A stretch of DNA of 64,000 nucleotides. It comes from Paenibacillus planticolens (GTDB lineage: Bacteria; Bacillota; Bacilli; Paenibacillales; NBRC-103111). Where the stretch lies: positions 248,001 through 312,000 of the forward strand of contig NZ_WHNZ01000015.1 in NCBI RefSeq assembly GCF_013141725.1, given 5' to 3'. The position numbers and the translations under genes are program-made. Shown here piece after piece: positions 48,279 through 56,632 of the stretch (the stretch's first letter is position 1; every line of letters starts with the position of its first letter). The notes under the pieces were generated by a model. The model ran no database searches. It saw only the letters and a program-made list of their open reading frames with translations, and was not told the DNA's origin.

Positions 48279-49193
48279 ATGATAAAAATGAATGCCGCCG
48301 TCATACACAACTTTCTAAGAGCGTTTATATTGCTTGGTTTCGCGGCTTTAATTGTGTATTTAGAGGTATCGGGAGAGATCCTGCTGTATGTAACGCCGAA
48401 ACTCACGATCTATTTAGACATCGCCGCAGGAGGGCTTCTTATTGTTGGCGGTTTTCAGCTGTACATCTCGATCGTTTCCTTGAAAAGACCGGTCATCGTA
48501 TGCGATTGCAATCACGATCACGATCACGGACACAGTCACGAACTTCCAACCTCATTAGGGAAAAACGTCATTATATACAGTTTATTTCTCCTTCCTCTGG
48601 TGTTTGGGGCTGTGCTGCCGAATACCGCGCTTGCTGGTTCCTTGGCTCAGAAGAAAGGGATGAATCTGGGAGGCGTTTCACTTAATCAAAGTACCGCTCC
48701 CGCCGATTTGGTTGAACTGGATGGCAATGAAGATCCCGCATTGAAAGAAAAGTTTAAGACTTCTATCTATAACCGCGACTATGCGAAGCTCGGCATGCTG
48801 CTTTATCAGCAGGATCAAGTTGAGATGAAAGACCAATGGTATATCGAAAAATTGCAGGCGCTGAATACGTTTGTAGACAATTTCCAAAGCAAGCCAATCA
48901 AAATTACAGGGTTCGTTTATCGTGAAGATGGCATGCCTGATTCGCAGTTCATTATCGGAAGATTAGGTATGACGCATTGTATTGCGGATATTTCGCCGTA
49001 CGGCATTATCGCGGAAACGGCTCAAGCAGGTCAGTATGCCAATGATTCTTGGATTACGGTGACCGGAACTATCGATCAAACCACGTATCACGGGCAAAAG
49101 GTCATGAAAATTATGATCGATAAAATTGATAAAGCGACAGCGCCGAGTGTGCCTTACGTCTACCCGGATTGGGATTTCGCTGCTAAATTGTAA
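48279..49193 (+). CDS. YcgQ-type (DUF1980/TIGR03943) protein with His-rich loop
   Basis: ATG at 48279 is favoured because GGAGG at 48262-48266 precedes it by 12 bases; an in-frame TTG at 48255 lies ahead of that site. About 304 residues. Two N-terminal membrane segments, then a CDCNHDHDHGHSHE motif (about residues 75-88), another membrane segment, and an extracytoplasmic C-terminal domain with GFVYREDGMPDSQFIIGRL and MTHCIADISPYG typical of the family. It is the usual partner of the permease encoded just upstream. The Cys/His motif suggests metal binding. Its role in the pair is unknown. Confidence 0.85.
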   Translation: MIKMNAAVIHNFLRAFILLGFAALIVYLEVSGEILLYVTPKLTIYLDIAAGGLLIVGGFQLYISIVSLKRPVIVCDCNHDHDHGHSHELPTSLGKNVIIYSLFLLPLVFGAVLPNTALAGSLAQKKGMNLGGVSLNQSTAPADLVELDGNEDPALKEKFKTSIYNRDYAKLGMLLYQQDQVEMKDQWYIEKLQALNTFVDNFQSKPIKITGFVYREDGMPDSQFIIGRLGMTHCIADISPYGIIAETAQAGQYANDSWITVTGTIDQTTYHGQKVMKIMIDKIDKATAPSVPYVYPDWDFAAKL

Positions 49194-49223
49194 GGTTAAT
49201 TTTTGGGCTCAAGGGGTGATTGG

Positions 49224-50102
49224 ATGCTGTTGAATGTTGGAAGCTTAGTGATTATCGCGCTGTATACAGGTTATAATATTTTCTATTTATTTCGAATGAG
49301 AGATAAGCTGAAGGGGACGATGGGGTCCTTATTCGCCATGATGATTGCGTTCGTAGCAAGCGCGGCTTTTGGTTTGGTATCGGCGCAAGCTTATCAAGCG
49401 AATATTTTGCTTTCGATCGCATTAGCGGCTCTGTTTGCCGTCATATCGGGCTTTATCTCAGGTAGACCGAATGGCTTGCAATCCGCCATCAACAGTGTTT
49501 TGATTGGATGTCTAGGCGCCATGGCAGGAGTGCTGTTAGGCGTTATGCTAATCGTTTCGAATAAAGTTATTGTTGCAGCCGATACGGTGTTTCTCATCTT
49601 TATGTTTCTTACACAGAAATGGATGGAATGGCAGTCGAACCGTGTTGAGCAAAAGGCCAAGCCGACCAAAGGTAGTAAAAATAAAGCCAAGCCTGCAGCC
49701 GCATCCTACAAAGGCACCATTATCCTTGCGGCGGTCCTCGTTGTCTTCGGGGTGGGCATTCTGCTGCAAAAAAACCATATTCAAATTGGCGCCATTGGCC
49801 AACCTCAAACTCAGGTTGCTGTTGTCGATGAAAAAAATGATCTTCAAATTGCCAACATTCAGGTTAACCGTTCGGGCATAAGTCCGAAAAATACGGAATT
49901 CAAGCCGAAGCAGATGATCAAAGCGATCGTCAATGTGAATGCGAACGCGGGAACAGGCTTGAAACTCAAGTCGCCTATCCTGGGCATTGATGCTAGTTTA
50001 AATCCGGGCGACAATGTATTCCTGATGAATAATCCGCAGCCTGGTACCTACGAGTACACCGTGGAACCCGGCGGGTTTAAAGGTACTTTCACTGTGAAAT
50101 AA
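49224..50102 (+). CDS. Membrane protein with C-terminal cupredoxin-like domain lacking copper ligands
   Basis: ATG at 49224 with AAGGGGTGA 6 bases upstream; an in-frame start at 49203 precedes that site. About 292 residues. Four membrane segments within residues 1-140, a Lys-rich cytoplasmic loop (KAKPTKGSKNKAKP), a fifth segment (about 165-182), then a roughly 95-residue exported domain with the strand pattern of cupredoxins (FKPKQMIKAIVNVNA, NPGDNVFLMNNPQPGTYEYTV). There is no His or Cys in that domain, so a classic type 1 copper site is not possible. Last gene of the metal cluster, ending 31 bases before a terminator. Function unknown. Confidence 0.75.
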   Translation: MLLNVGSLVIIALYTGYNIFYLFRMRDKLKGTMGSLFAMMIAFVASAAFGLVSAQAYQANILLSIALAALFAVISGFISGRPNGLQSAINSVLIGCLGAMAGVLLGVMLIVSNKVIVAADTVFLIFMFLTQKWMEWQSNRVEQKAKPTKGSKNKAKPAAASYKGTIILAAVLVVFGVGILLQKNHIQIGAIGQPQTQVAVVDEKNDLQIANIQVNRSGISPKNTEFKPKQMIKAIVNVNANAGTGLKLKSPILGIDASLNPGDNVFLMNNPQPGTYEYTVEPGGFKGTFTVK

Positions 50103-50132
50103 GAACGTAATGCAATAAAATAGTGTATCAAG

Positions 50133-50162
50133 AAGGGCGTTCCATAGCGAATGGCCCTTTTT
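50133..50162 (+). terminator. Terminator of the HupE/permease cluster
   Basis: AAGGGC at 50133-50138 pairs with GCCCTT at 50154-50159, extended by GTTC/GAAT across a wobble and a bulge, followed by TTTTT. It begins 31 bases after the stop of the cupredoxin-like gene. Confidence 0.75.
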
Positions 50163-50189
50163 GGTTATTGGAGAATTTAAGGCATGGGG

Positions 50190-50852
50190 GTAGCGATGCT
50201 TGCCACTTCGTTCATGCAGGGACGGCCCCAGTCCCTATGACTCGCTGGGAGGGGAACAACAGGGCGCTATTTTGCTGAAAAGACCCCTTTGCGTGAAGGA
50301 GAGGGAACTAGAGTCTGCTATTTTGCCATTTGAGCAGATAGTTATTGCGTTTTGGTGAAATAAGACCCTGTAGTTACCCTCGGGCGCCCGAAATCTCGCT
50401 TCTCGCCGGAATAGAGCCCTGTAGTTCCCTATGTGTGACGATGGGGACCCGGAAGCGGGGTTCCCAATGTATACGTATTGGAGTTCGGACATGAGCGATG
50501 TTTACGGACAGAGAGGTTCTTTTTCGATGGGAAAGGACCTCTTCGGACATGTAATGGACACCAGCGCTGTTATTTGCTAACTTGGGGGCTGATTTCGCCC
50601 CAATATCGGCAAATAAGGATTAGGGTGTCCGTTAGCAGAGAGGCACGACGTTTTTCGCAAATATAACGGCCGCCATGTCCGGAACGTGATGAGACATAGG
50701 ACTCCATCACCTGGGAAGAGAAGTCGAAGGCGGCGAAAAGTAGAACAATAAGGGGAAGGGTAGGGGATAGAGAAGCGACCGCGTCCGTATTTGAAACGGT
50801 CGGAACCCTATTCCCCATGACCTACCCCACGCTCCAGCGTACGAGTTTAGAC
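50190..50852. repeat. Composite intergenic repeat, copy 2
   Basis: Same three blocks as 18965-19630, in the same order: block A about 50240-50425, block B 50437-50454, block C 50720-50852. Block C lacks the 48-base hairpin insertion seen in copy 1. The DNA between blocks B and C is unrelated to copy 1 and contains a large inverted repeat. Short frames across block C encode similar peptides in both copies (FQIRT.SLL.P.P.P.LFYF), but only because the DNA is repeated. Confidence 0.75.
50556..50630. repeat. Nested foldback with three paired arms
   Basis: GGACACC (50556-50562) pairs with GGTGTCC (50624-50630), TTATTTGC (50570-50577) with GCAAATAA (50609-50616), and TTGGGG (50582-50587) with CCCCAA (50598-50603). 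The arms nest in the correct order, giving a roughly 75-base hairpin. An outer CGGACAT/ATGTCCG pair about 45-50 bases away on each side extends it. It has the look of a small palindromic element sitting inside the composite repeat. Confidence 0.65.
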
Positions 50853-50885
50853 AAGGACCTAGCCGCAAGCTAGGTCCTTTTTTTT
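50853..50885 (+). terminator. Strong rho-independent terminator
   Basis: AAGGACCTAG (50853-50862) and CTAGGTCCTT (50870-50879) are perfectly paired and followed by eight T (50878-50885). No gene lies immediately upstream on the + strand, so it may end a transcript coming through the composite repeat. Confidence 0.85.
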
Positions 50886-50980
50886 GCATTTGCTCAAATG
50901 TAAAATTAATAACATGACGAAATTTCAGAAAAACAGCCGATGTAATTCGGGTTAGTCAGAATAACTGTCCTAAAATTAGT

Positions 50981-50994
50981 TGTAAGCGATATCT
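50981..50994 (+). promoter_or_regulatory. cre-like site upstream of the nup promoter
   Basis: TGTAAGCGATATCT matches 13 of 14 positions of TGWAANCGNTNWCA. It lies about 28 bases upstream of the -35 box. Confidence 0.45.
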
Positions 50995-51021
50995 TTTAAT
51001 AAAATATTGTAATATTTAGTA

Positions 51022-51050
51022 TTTACATATGTTCAGAGGTGTCATATAAT
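51022..51050 (+). promoter_or_regulatory. Strong sigma-A promoter of the nucleoside transporter operon
   Basis: TTTACA (51022-51027), 17-base spacer, TATAAT (51045-51050). Transcription is expected from about 51057, giving a leader near 150 bases. Confidence 0.75.
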
Positions 51051-51127
51051 GAGTTTGTGAAACAATGTTAATTATTAATTTTTCTTTATTTCAACAATCT
51101 AATAAGGAGGAGCTAATAACTAGGAAT

Positions 51128-51141
51128 TGTAAGCGCTGTAA
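51128..51141 (+). promoter_or_regulatory. cre-like site in the nup leader
   Basis: TGTAAGCGCTGTAA matches 13 of 14 positions of TGWAANCGNTNWCA and starts 78 bases after the -10 box, the same distance (74-79) as the sites downstream of the two PHP/dockerin promoters. Confidence 0.55.
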
Positions 51142-51206
51142 TTTATGAAAGCTTCAAGGTTTTGCATGACGGATTTAACTGACAAATAGAGAGGGGCATT
51201 AACGAA

Positions 51207-52280
51207 ATGAGTATGAAGAAAAAAAGCTGGGTTATGTCTATGGCGAGCGTTGTTATGATTTCATTGTTTGTGACAGCATGTGGAGGCAATACAACTAGCA
51301 ATACGGCTTCAACTGCGGCACCGGCAGCAGACAAATCAGCGGCAACACCGGCAGCAGCGGGCAAAAAAAGCAGTTTAACCGTCGGAATGGTAACCGATAT
51401 CGGTGGCGTTAACGACAACTCCTTTAACCAAAGTGCTTGGGAAGGACTTAAATCATTCGAAAGCCAATCAGGCGGCAAGGTTGATTACCTGCAAAGCCAA
51501 AGCGATGCTGATTATGTAACAAACTTGAATCAGTTCGTTAAGAACAAACGCAGTTTGATCTGGGGTATCGGCTTCATGATGGGTGATGCGATGAAGCAGG
51601 TAGCAGATGCTAATAAAGATTCGAAATTCGCTATTATTGATGCCGTAGTAGATGCGCCAAACGTTGAATCCGTAACGTTTAAAGAAAATGAAGGATCTTA
51701 CCTGGTAGGGGTTGTTGCCGGCTTAATGACGAAAACGAACAAAATCGGATTCGTCGGCGGTGCGGAAATTCCGGTTATCAAACGCTTTGAACTAGGTTTT
51801 GTTGCTGGTGTGAAAGCGGTTAATCCGAATGCGAAGGTTGTTATTAACTACACAGGCGCATTCAATGCACCTGACCAAGGTAAAGCGGCTGCTGCAACGA
51901 TCTACAACGATGGCGCGGACATCATTTTCCATGCTGCCGGATCTACAGGCGATGGCGTGTTTAACGAAGCTATCGAGCGTAAGAAAAAGAATAAAGACAT
52001 CTGGGTTATCGGCGTAGACAAAGATCAATCCACAACGTTTGGTAATGATGTAACATTGACATCCATGATGAAACGAGTGAATGAAGCGGTCATTCGAGTA
52101 TCTACGGATCTGGATAAAAACAATTTCCAAGGCGGTAAAGTTCAAGATCTAGGTCTTGCTGAAAATGGTGTTGGCCTGCCAGAGAAAAATCCGAATATCC
52201 CTGCGGATATTTTGAAGAAAGTTCATGAGTATGAAGTGAAAATCGTTAACAAAGAAATTACAGTCCCTACGGCAAAATAA
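51207..52280 (+). CDS. nupN: BMP-family nucleoside-binding lipoprotein of an ABC importer
   Basis: 357 residues, ATG at 51207 (a second ATG at 51213) behind GAGAGGGG. Lipoprotein signal with lipobox LFVTACGG; the Cys at about residue 27 should be lipidated. A Thr/Ala/Ser-rich linker (28-55) leads to the periplasmic-binding-type Bmp/Med domain: GMVTDIGGVNDNSFNQSAWEG, FKENEGSYLVGVVAG, GFVGGAEIPVIKRFELGF, AAGSTGDGVFNEA and VIGVDKDQS, as in Treponema PnrA and Bacillus NupN. It captures nucleosides at the membrane outer face. The ATPase and two permease genes follow. A 14-bp hairpin separates it from them, as often seen where the binding protein is made in excess. Confidence 0.94.
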   Translation: MSMKKKSWVMSMASVVMISLFVTACGGNTTSNTASTAAPAADKSAATPAAAGKKSSLTVGMVTDIGGVNDNSFNQSAWEGLKSFESQSGGKVDYLQSQSDADYVTNLNQFVKNKRSLIWGIGFMMGDAMKQVADANKDSKFAIIDAVVDAPNVESVTFKENEGSYLVGVVAGLMTKTNKIGFVGGAEIPVIKRFELGFVAGVKAVNPNAKVVINYTGAFNAPDQGKAAAATIYNDGADIIFHAAGSTGDGVFNEAIERKKKNKDIWVIGVDKDQSTTFGNDVTLTSMMKRVNEAVIRVSTDLDKNNFQGGKVQDLGLAENGVGLPEKNPNIPADILKKVHEYEVKIVNKEITVPTAK

Positions 52281-52295
52281 TCAGTTCTTATCTCC

Positions 52296-52332
52296 TGACA
52301 AGGCTAGTTGTATTCCTAAACTAGCCTTGTCA
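52296..52332 (+). promoter_or_regulatory. Perfect 14-bp intercistronic hairpin between nupN and nupO
   Basis: TGACAAGGCTAGTT (52296-52309) and AACTAGCCTTGTCA (52319-52332) with a 9-base loop and no T run after it. It probably protects the binding-protein mRNA or causes partial termination, lowering expression of the transport subunits. Confidence 0.7.
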
Positions 52333-52371
52333 CTCACAATAAAGTAAGCAAATGAAATGGGTGATATTCAT

Positions 52372-53907
52372 ATGCGGAAAGATCAAACTGTTGTTGAGAT
52401 GCGCGGTATAACGAAGAGATTTCCCGGCATTGTAGCCAACGACTCTATCAGTTTCCAAGTGAAAAAGGGGGAAATTCATGCACTGCTTGGCGAGAACGGT
52501 GCAGGAAAGTCAACCTTGATGAACATCCTTTTCGGGCTCTATGAGCCTGATGAAGGCGAGATCTTGATTAATGAGCAGAAAGTAGATATTAAAGATCCGA
52601 AAAAAGCGATTGAACTGGGAATCGGCATGATTCATCAGCATTTCATGCTCGTTGAACCCTATAGCGTCGTTCAGAATATCATTCTTGGCACGGAGCCTAC
52701 CAAAGGCGTTACGATCGACTATGCCCAGGCTGTTCGCAAAGTCGAGGAATTGTCAGCCAAGTATGGTTTGCAAGTAGAACCGCATCAGCTGATCAAAGAT
52801 ATTTCAGTGGGCATGCAGCAGCGTGTGGAAATATTGAAAACGCTTTATCGCGGTGCTGACATTTTGATTTTCGATGAACCGACAGCGGTATTAACCCCTC
52901 AAGAAATCAAAGAATTGATGGAAATCATGCGCAGCTTGGTGAATGAGGGCAAGACGATCATTCTTATCACACATAAGCTGAAAGAAATTATGGCTGTCTG
53001 CAGTGGAGTGACCATCATTCGTCGAGGGAAAGTCATCGACAGTGTAACGGTGAAGGACACAACGCCAGATGAGTTGGCTGCAAAAATGGTAGGACGGAAA
53101 GTAAGCTTTTCCGTTGAGAAACAGGATGCGAATCCAAGCGATTCATTCTTGAAGTTATCGAATGTCCAAGCCTTGGATAACCGGGGAATTTTGGCCTTAA
53201 AAAACTTATCCTTTGAGCTTAAAAAGGGAGAAATTCTGGGGATTGCCGGCGTAGAAGGCAATGGACAGAGAGAATTAATTGAAGTCATAACCGGATTAAG
53301 ACGTGTGGAATCCGGAGAAATTCTAATTAAAGACAAGCCGATTCATAACTTAAAGCCGCGTCAAATTTCGGAATCGAAGGTTGGCTACATCCCAGAAGAT
53401 CGTCACAAAACGGGTCTTGTGCTTGATTTTACGGTAAGTGAAAACATGGTGCTCAAAAACTATTTTTACCCTGAATACAATAAAAACCTGTTTCTTAACT
53501 ATGACAAAATCAATCATCATGCAGTAGATCTGATCTCCGAGTATGATGTGCGCACACCTAGTGAAACAACGCCAGCAAGAGCGCTTTCAGGAGGTAATCA
53601 GCAAAAAGTGATTATAGCTCGGGAAGTCGATAGCGATCCCGATTTATTAATAGCTACGCAACCAACTCGGGGGCTTGATGTGGGAGCTATCGAGTTCATT
53701 CATAAAAAGCTGATTGAGCAAAGGGATAAAGGGAAAGCGGTACTGCTGTACTCGCTGGAGCTGGATGAAATTATGAATTTGTCGGATCGAATCGCTGTTA
53801 TGTACGAGGGGCGCATTGTTGGTATTGTCGATCCGAAAAAGACAAGCGAGCAGGAGATCGGTTTAATGATGTCAGGCAGCAAATCGGGAGGAGAGGAGAG
53901 CGCATGA
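52372..53907 (+). CDS. nupO: Nucleoside ABC importer, double ATPase subunit
   Basis: ATG at 52372 has GGGTGAT 7 bases upstream; the in-frame ATG at 52357 is earlier but has no good site. About 511 residues, two ABC domains as in sugar/nucleoside (CUT2-like) importers. Domain 1: Walker A GENGAGKSTLMN, signature SVGMQQRVEILK, Walker B ILIFDEPTAVLTP. Domain 2: degenerate Walker A GVEGNGQRELIE, signature LSGGNQQKVIIARE, and ATQPTRGLDVGA. The weak second Walker A is normal for the family. It powers import with the two permeases, and its stop overlaps nupP by 4 bases (ATGA), so the genes are translationally coupled. Confidence 0.95.
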   Translation: MRKDQTVVEMRGITKRFPGIVANDSISFQVKKGEIHALLGENGAGKSTLMNILFGLYEPDEGEILINEQKVDIKDPKKAIELGIGMIHQHFMLVEPYSVVQNIILGTEPTKGVTIDYAQAVRKVEELSAKYGLQVEPHQLIKDISVGMQQRVEILKTLYRGADILIFDEPTAVLTPQEIKELMEIMRSLVNEGKTIILITHKLKEIMAVCSGVTIIRRGKVIDSVTVKDTTPDELAAKMVGRKVSFSVEKQDANPSDSFLKLSNVQALDNRGILALKNLSFELKKGEILGIAGVEGNGQRELIEVITGLRRVESGEILIKDKPIHNLKPRQISESKVGYIPEDRHKTGLVLDFTVSENMVLKNYFYPEYNKNLFLNYDKINHHAVDLISEYDVRTPSETTPARALSGGNQQKVIIAREVDSDPDLLIATQPTRGLDVGAIEFIHKKLIEQRDKGKAVLLYSLELDEIMNLSDRIAVMYEGRIVGIVDPKKTSEQEIGLMMSGSKSGGEESA

Positions 53908-55001
53908 GCAGGGTCATCAAATGGTTGTTTAAAGAATCCTCGTTAATTTCTCTTATCTCCATTTTCCTAGGGTTACTTTTCGGAGCGGTCATTATGCTCA
54001 TTGGAAATTACAATCCTATACAAGCGTATGGAGCCTTATTCAATAAGTCATTCGGAGACTTAAACAGTATCGGCGAAGTCATTCGTCAAATCACACCGCT
54101 GATCTTTACCGGATTGTCGGTAGCCTTTGCTTTCCGTACAGGTCTTTTCAACATCGGGGCTGAAGGACAATTCATCATGGGCGCGCTTGCTGCAAGTTTT
54201 GTCGGCATTCAGCTGCACCTGCCGTGGTACTTGCATATTCCTTTAGCGATCATCGCGGGAGGATTGCTCGGAGGCTTATGGGGATCTATCGCTGGTTATC
54301 TAAAAGCGGTACGCGGCGTACACGAAGTAATAACGACAATCATGCTGAACTGGATTGCTCTTTATTTATCTAATTTCTTCGTGAAAACGTTCTTGCTGGA
54401 AAAAGGGCAAATGAGATCGAAATTTGTCGATAAAAGTGCTTGGCTCTCTTCGCAAGGTTTGTCGGAAATGTTCGGAAATTCAAGAATTCATTATGGCATT
54501 GTCATTGCCCTTACATTGGCCGTTTTGTTTTATATCCTTCTATGGAAGACAAAACAAGGGTTCGAGTTGCGGGCCGTAGGATTTAATCCAGAAGCATCGC
54601 AATACGCCGGTATCAGCGTCAACAAAAATATCATAAAAGCGATGTTTATCAGTGGTATTTTTGCGGGAGTCGGCGGTGTGTGTGAAGTATTGGGCGTATT
54701 CCATTATCAATCGGTCAACACGGCATTCCCGGGATACGGCATGATGGGGATCGCTGTTGCATTAATCGGAAGAAATACACCGCTAGGCGCTATTCTGGGT
54801 GCAGTTCTCTTAGGGGTTCTAACCTTTGGAGCATCGGGCATGAAGTTCGGCGCAGGCGTACCGGAAGAATTGGTGAACATTGTCATCGCGCTCATTATAT
54901 TCTTCGTTGCTGCCAGCGGCATCGTAAAGTGGCTGTTGAAGTTATTTGCAAAAAGAAATAAGGAAGTGAGTAACCGTGCAAATCCTACAATTAGCAAGTG
55001 A
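53904..55001 (+). CDS. nupP: Nucleoside ABC importer permease 1
   Basis: 365 residues, ATG at 53904 overlapping the end of nupO. About eight to ten membrane segments of the BPD_transp_2 family (GLSVAFAFRTGLFNIGAEGQ, AIIAGGLLGGLWGSIAGYLK, HEVITTIMLNWIALYL, GFNPEASQYAGISV, GMMGIAVALIGRNTPLGA). It forms the membrane channel with the next protein. The gene overlaps the start of nupQ by 26 bases. Confidence 0.94.
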   Translation: MSRVIKWLFKESSLISLISIFLGLLFGAVIMLIGNYNPIQAYGALFNKSFGDLNSIGEVIRQITPLIFTGLSVAFAFRTGLFNIGAEGQFIMGALAASFVGIQLHLPWYLHIPLAIIAGGLLGGLWGSIAGYLKAVRGVHEVITTIMLNWIALYLSNFFVKTFLLEKGQMRSKFVDKSAWLSSQGLSEMFGNSRIHYGIVIALTLAVLFYILLWKTKQGFELRAVGFNPEASQYAGISVNKNIIKAMFISGIFAGVGGVCEVLGVFHYQSVNTAFPGYGMMGIAVALIGRNTPLGAILGAVLLGVLTFGASGMKFGAGVPEELVNIVIALIIFFVAASGIVKWLLKLFAKRNKEVSNRANPTISK

Positions 55002-55941
55002 ATTGACGCACACAACCATCGTCTTTGCGACTGCACTGATTTTTGCTTCCCTCGGAGGCTTGTTTTCCGAAAGAGCAGGCGTCGTGAATATCGCTTTGGA
55101 AGGTATGATGACGGTGGGGGCGTTCACCGCAGCTATCGTAACTTATTTTGCAGAAACGCAGTGGGGCGGCGGAGCATTGTCGCCATGGATTGGCTTTCTG
55201 GCTGCCATTATTGTAGGAACGCTGTTCTCTCTGCCTCATGCGGTTGCTTCCGTAACCTTCAAAGCGGAGCAAGTCGTCAGCGGCGTAGCGCTCAACTTCT
55301 TGGCTATAGGGCTCACGATCTACCTGTGCAAGGTGCTGCTGAATGGTTCTGCGCAAACGCCTACGCTAAAGCATGTTTTCTCTAAGTGGGATATTCCTTG
55401 GTTCTCTAAGATTCCATATCTGGGCCATGCGCTCTTTAGCGCTTATCCAACCAGCTACCTGGCTTTTATTCTCATCGCAATTGCAGCCTTCGTTCTTTAT
55501 AAAACGCCATTCGGTTTGCGGCTTCGTGCCGTAGGCGAGCATCCCAAAGCAGCTGACTCGCTTGCGATCAATGTATCCAGAATGCGTTACATGGCCGTTA
55601 TGGCGAGCGGAGCGCTAGCCGCGATGGGCGGTGCGGTAGTTACACTGACAACGACGAGCAATTTCTCGCACAATACCATATCCGGTCAAGGTTATATTGC
55701 ACTGGCAGCATTGATTTTTGGAAAATGGAGACCAATATCCGGATTGTTCGCCGCCTTGTTCTTCGGGGTTGCTTCCGCACTCAAATCCGTTTTCCAAGTA
55801 TATGGGATTACAGACTACATTCCTGTCGATTTCATTTATATTTTCCCTTATGCGTTAACGATTCTAATCCTTGCAGGATTCGTCGGTCGAGCGGTTGCTC
55901 CGGCAGCCCTTGGGAAACCATATGAAAAAGGACAGAGGTGA
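54976..55941 (+). CDS. nupQ: Nucleoside ABC importer permease 2
   Basis: 321 residues, GTG start at 54976 with AAGGAAG 10 bases upstream, inside the end of nupP. BPD_transp_2 family, shorter partner of nupP: FASLGGLFSERAGVVNIALEG, FKAEQVVSGVALNFLAIG, VGEHPKAADSLAI, SGQGYIALAALIFGKWRP and VFQVYGITDYIPVDFIY. The two-permease, two-domain-ATPase, Bmp lipoprotein set is that of the Bacillus guanosine/nucleoside system; which nucleosides are taken up cannot be told from sequence. Its stop lies 8 bases before cdd. Confidence 0.94.
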   Translation: MQILQLASELTHTTIVFATALIFASLGGLFSERAGVVNIALEGMMTVGAFTAAIVTYFAETQWGGGALSPWIGFLAAIIVGTLFSLPHAVASVTFKAEQVVSGVALNFLAIGLTIYLCKVLLNGSAQTPTLKHVFSKWDIPWFSKIPYLGHALFSAYPTSYLAFILIAIAAFVLYKTPFGLRLRAVGEHPKAADSLAINVSRMRYMAVMASGALAAMGGAVVTLTTTSNFSHNTISGQGYIALAALIFGKWRPISGLFAALFFGVASALKSVFQVYGITDYIPVDFIYIFPYALTILILAGFVGRAVAPAALGKPYEKGQR

Positions 55942-55949
55942 ATGAGCTT

Positions 55950-56339
55950 ATGTACGATGAGTTAATCGAAGCGGCAAGGGAAGCAAGATTAAAAGCCTAT
56001 ACACCGTACTCGGGTTTTAAAGTGGGAGCGGCGATTAGGACAAAGAGCGGCACGATCATCTCTGGCTGCAATGTGGAAAATGCGTCCTATGGATTATGCA
56101 ACTGTGCGGAGAGAACGACACTCTTCAAAGCGTATTCGGAGGGTGTAACGGATTTCGAAGCTATGGCCGTTATTGCAGATTCCGAGGGTCCTGTCTCCCC
56201 TTGCGGAGCGTGCCGCCAAGTGATGTTGGAGTTGTGTGAAGGTTCGATGCCTGTTGTTTTAACCAATTTAAAAGATGACAGATATGAAACGACAGTGGAT
56301 GGACTGCTTCCATTCGGATTCAAAATGCAGCAAGAATAA
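55950..56339 (+). CDS. cdd: Cytidine deaminase
   Basis: ATG at 55950 is chosen because AGAGGTGA (55933-55940) is 9 bases upstream; an in-frame GTG at 55938 lies within that site. About 129 residues, the size of the homotetrameric Bacillus enzyme. Zinc site: Cys52 and the catalytic Glu54 in CNCAERTT, plus Cys85 and Cys88 in SPCGACRQ. The N-terminal YTPYSGFKVGAA and FNVEN-like CNVENASYG substrate motifs are present. It deaminates cytidine and deoxycytidine to the uridines that Pdp can split. Cotranscribed with the importer. Confidence 0.96.
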   Translation: MYDELIEAAREARLKAYTPYSGFKVGAAIRTKSGTIISGCNVENASYGLCNCAERTTLFKAYSEGVTDFEAMAVIADSEGPVSPCGACRQVMLELCEGSMPVVLTNLKDDRYETTVDGLLPFGFKMQQE

Positions 56340-56366
56340 ATCTCATAAGAATAGCAGGGGATTATC

Positions 56367-56534
56367 ATGAAAGAAGTTATTCTCGCGTTTGCAGCGGGAG
56401 CATTTGTAGGTGTTGTATTTAAGTATGTTCGTCTTCCGTTGCCTGCCCCGCCCGTGTTTTCAGCTGTGATGGGTGTAATGGGCGTATATGTCGGAGGCAA
56501 GCTGGTAGAATGGCTGCATCGGGTTATTTCGTAA
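56367..56534 (+). CDS. XapX-type small membrane protein, 55 aa
   Basis: A short gene, ATG at 56367 with GCAGGGG about 9 bases upstream, ending TAA at 56534. The product, MKEVILAFAAGAFVGVVF.. with VRLPLPAPPVF and GVMGVYVGGKLV, matches the XapX/DUF1427 domain: two membrane segments with an LPxPAPP motif between them. The family takes its name from a xanthosine-utilisation context, but its function is unknown. Position directly after cdd and before the promoter of deoR suggests it belongs to the nucleoside operon. Confidence 0.8.
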   Translation: MKEVILAFAAGAFVGVVFKYVRLPLPAPPVFSAVMGVMGVYVGGKLVEWLHRVIS

Positions 56535-56539
56535 AATGA

Positions 56540-56568
56540 TTGTCTTTTATACAAATTCTCCTTATAAT
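56540..56568 (+). promoter_or_regulatory. Probable promoter of deoR and the microcompartment operon
   Basis: TTGTCT (56540-56545), 17-base spacer, TATAAT (56563-56568), about 65 bases ahead of the deoR start. A second -10-like TATAAT at about 56611 has no good -35. Read-through from the nup operon is also possible since I see no terminator between. Confidence 0.5.
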
Positions 56569-56632
56569 TATATTGAAATTATGTTAAATAGTGATGAGCA
56601 ATATTTCAGTATAATTGTAAGGGCGGAGACCT

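Larger units (their letters stand above)
50103..51206. other. Long intergenic region ahead of the nucleoside transporter operon
   Basis: No gene that I can support. It holds a terminator (50133-50162), the second copy of the composite repeat (50190-50852) with a large foldback (50556-50630), a perfect terminator (50853-50885), a cre-like site (50981-50994), a strong promoter (51022-51050), a second cre-like site (51128-51141) and a roughly 150-base leader. The GGAGGAG at about 51105 has no start codon at the right distance that opens a frame of any length. Confidence 0.7.

Noticed and set aside
56572..56610. DeoR operator half-sites (ATTGAA ... TTCAGT)
   Set aside because: The half-sites are 27 bases apart and one is imperfect, so they do not form the compact palindrome expected of a DeoR operator. 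Left out as a feature.
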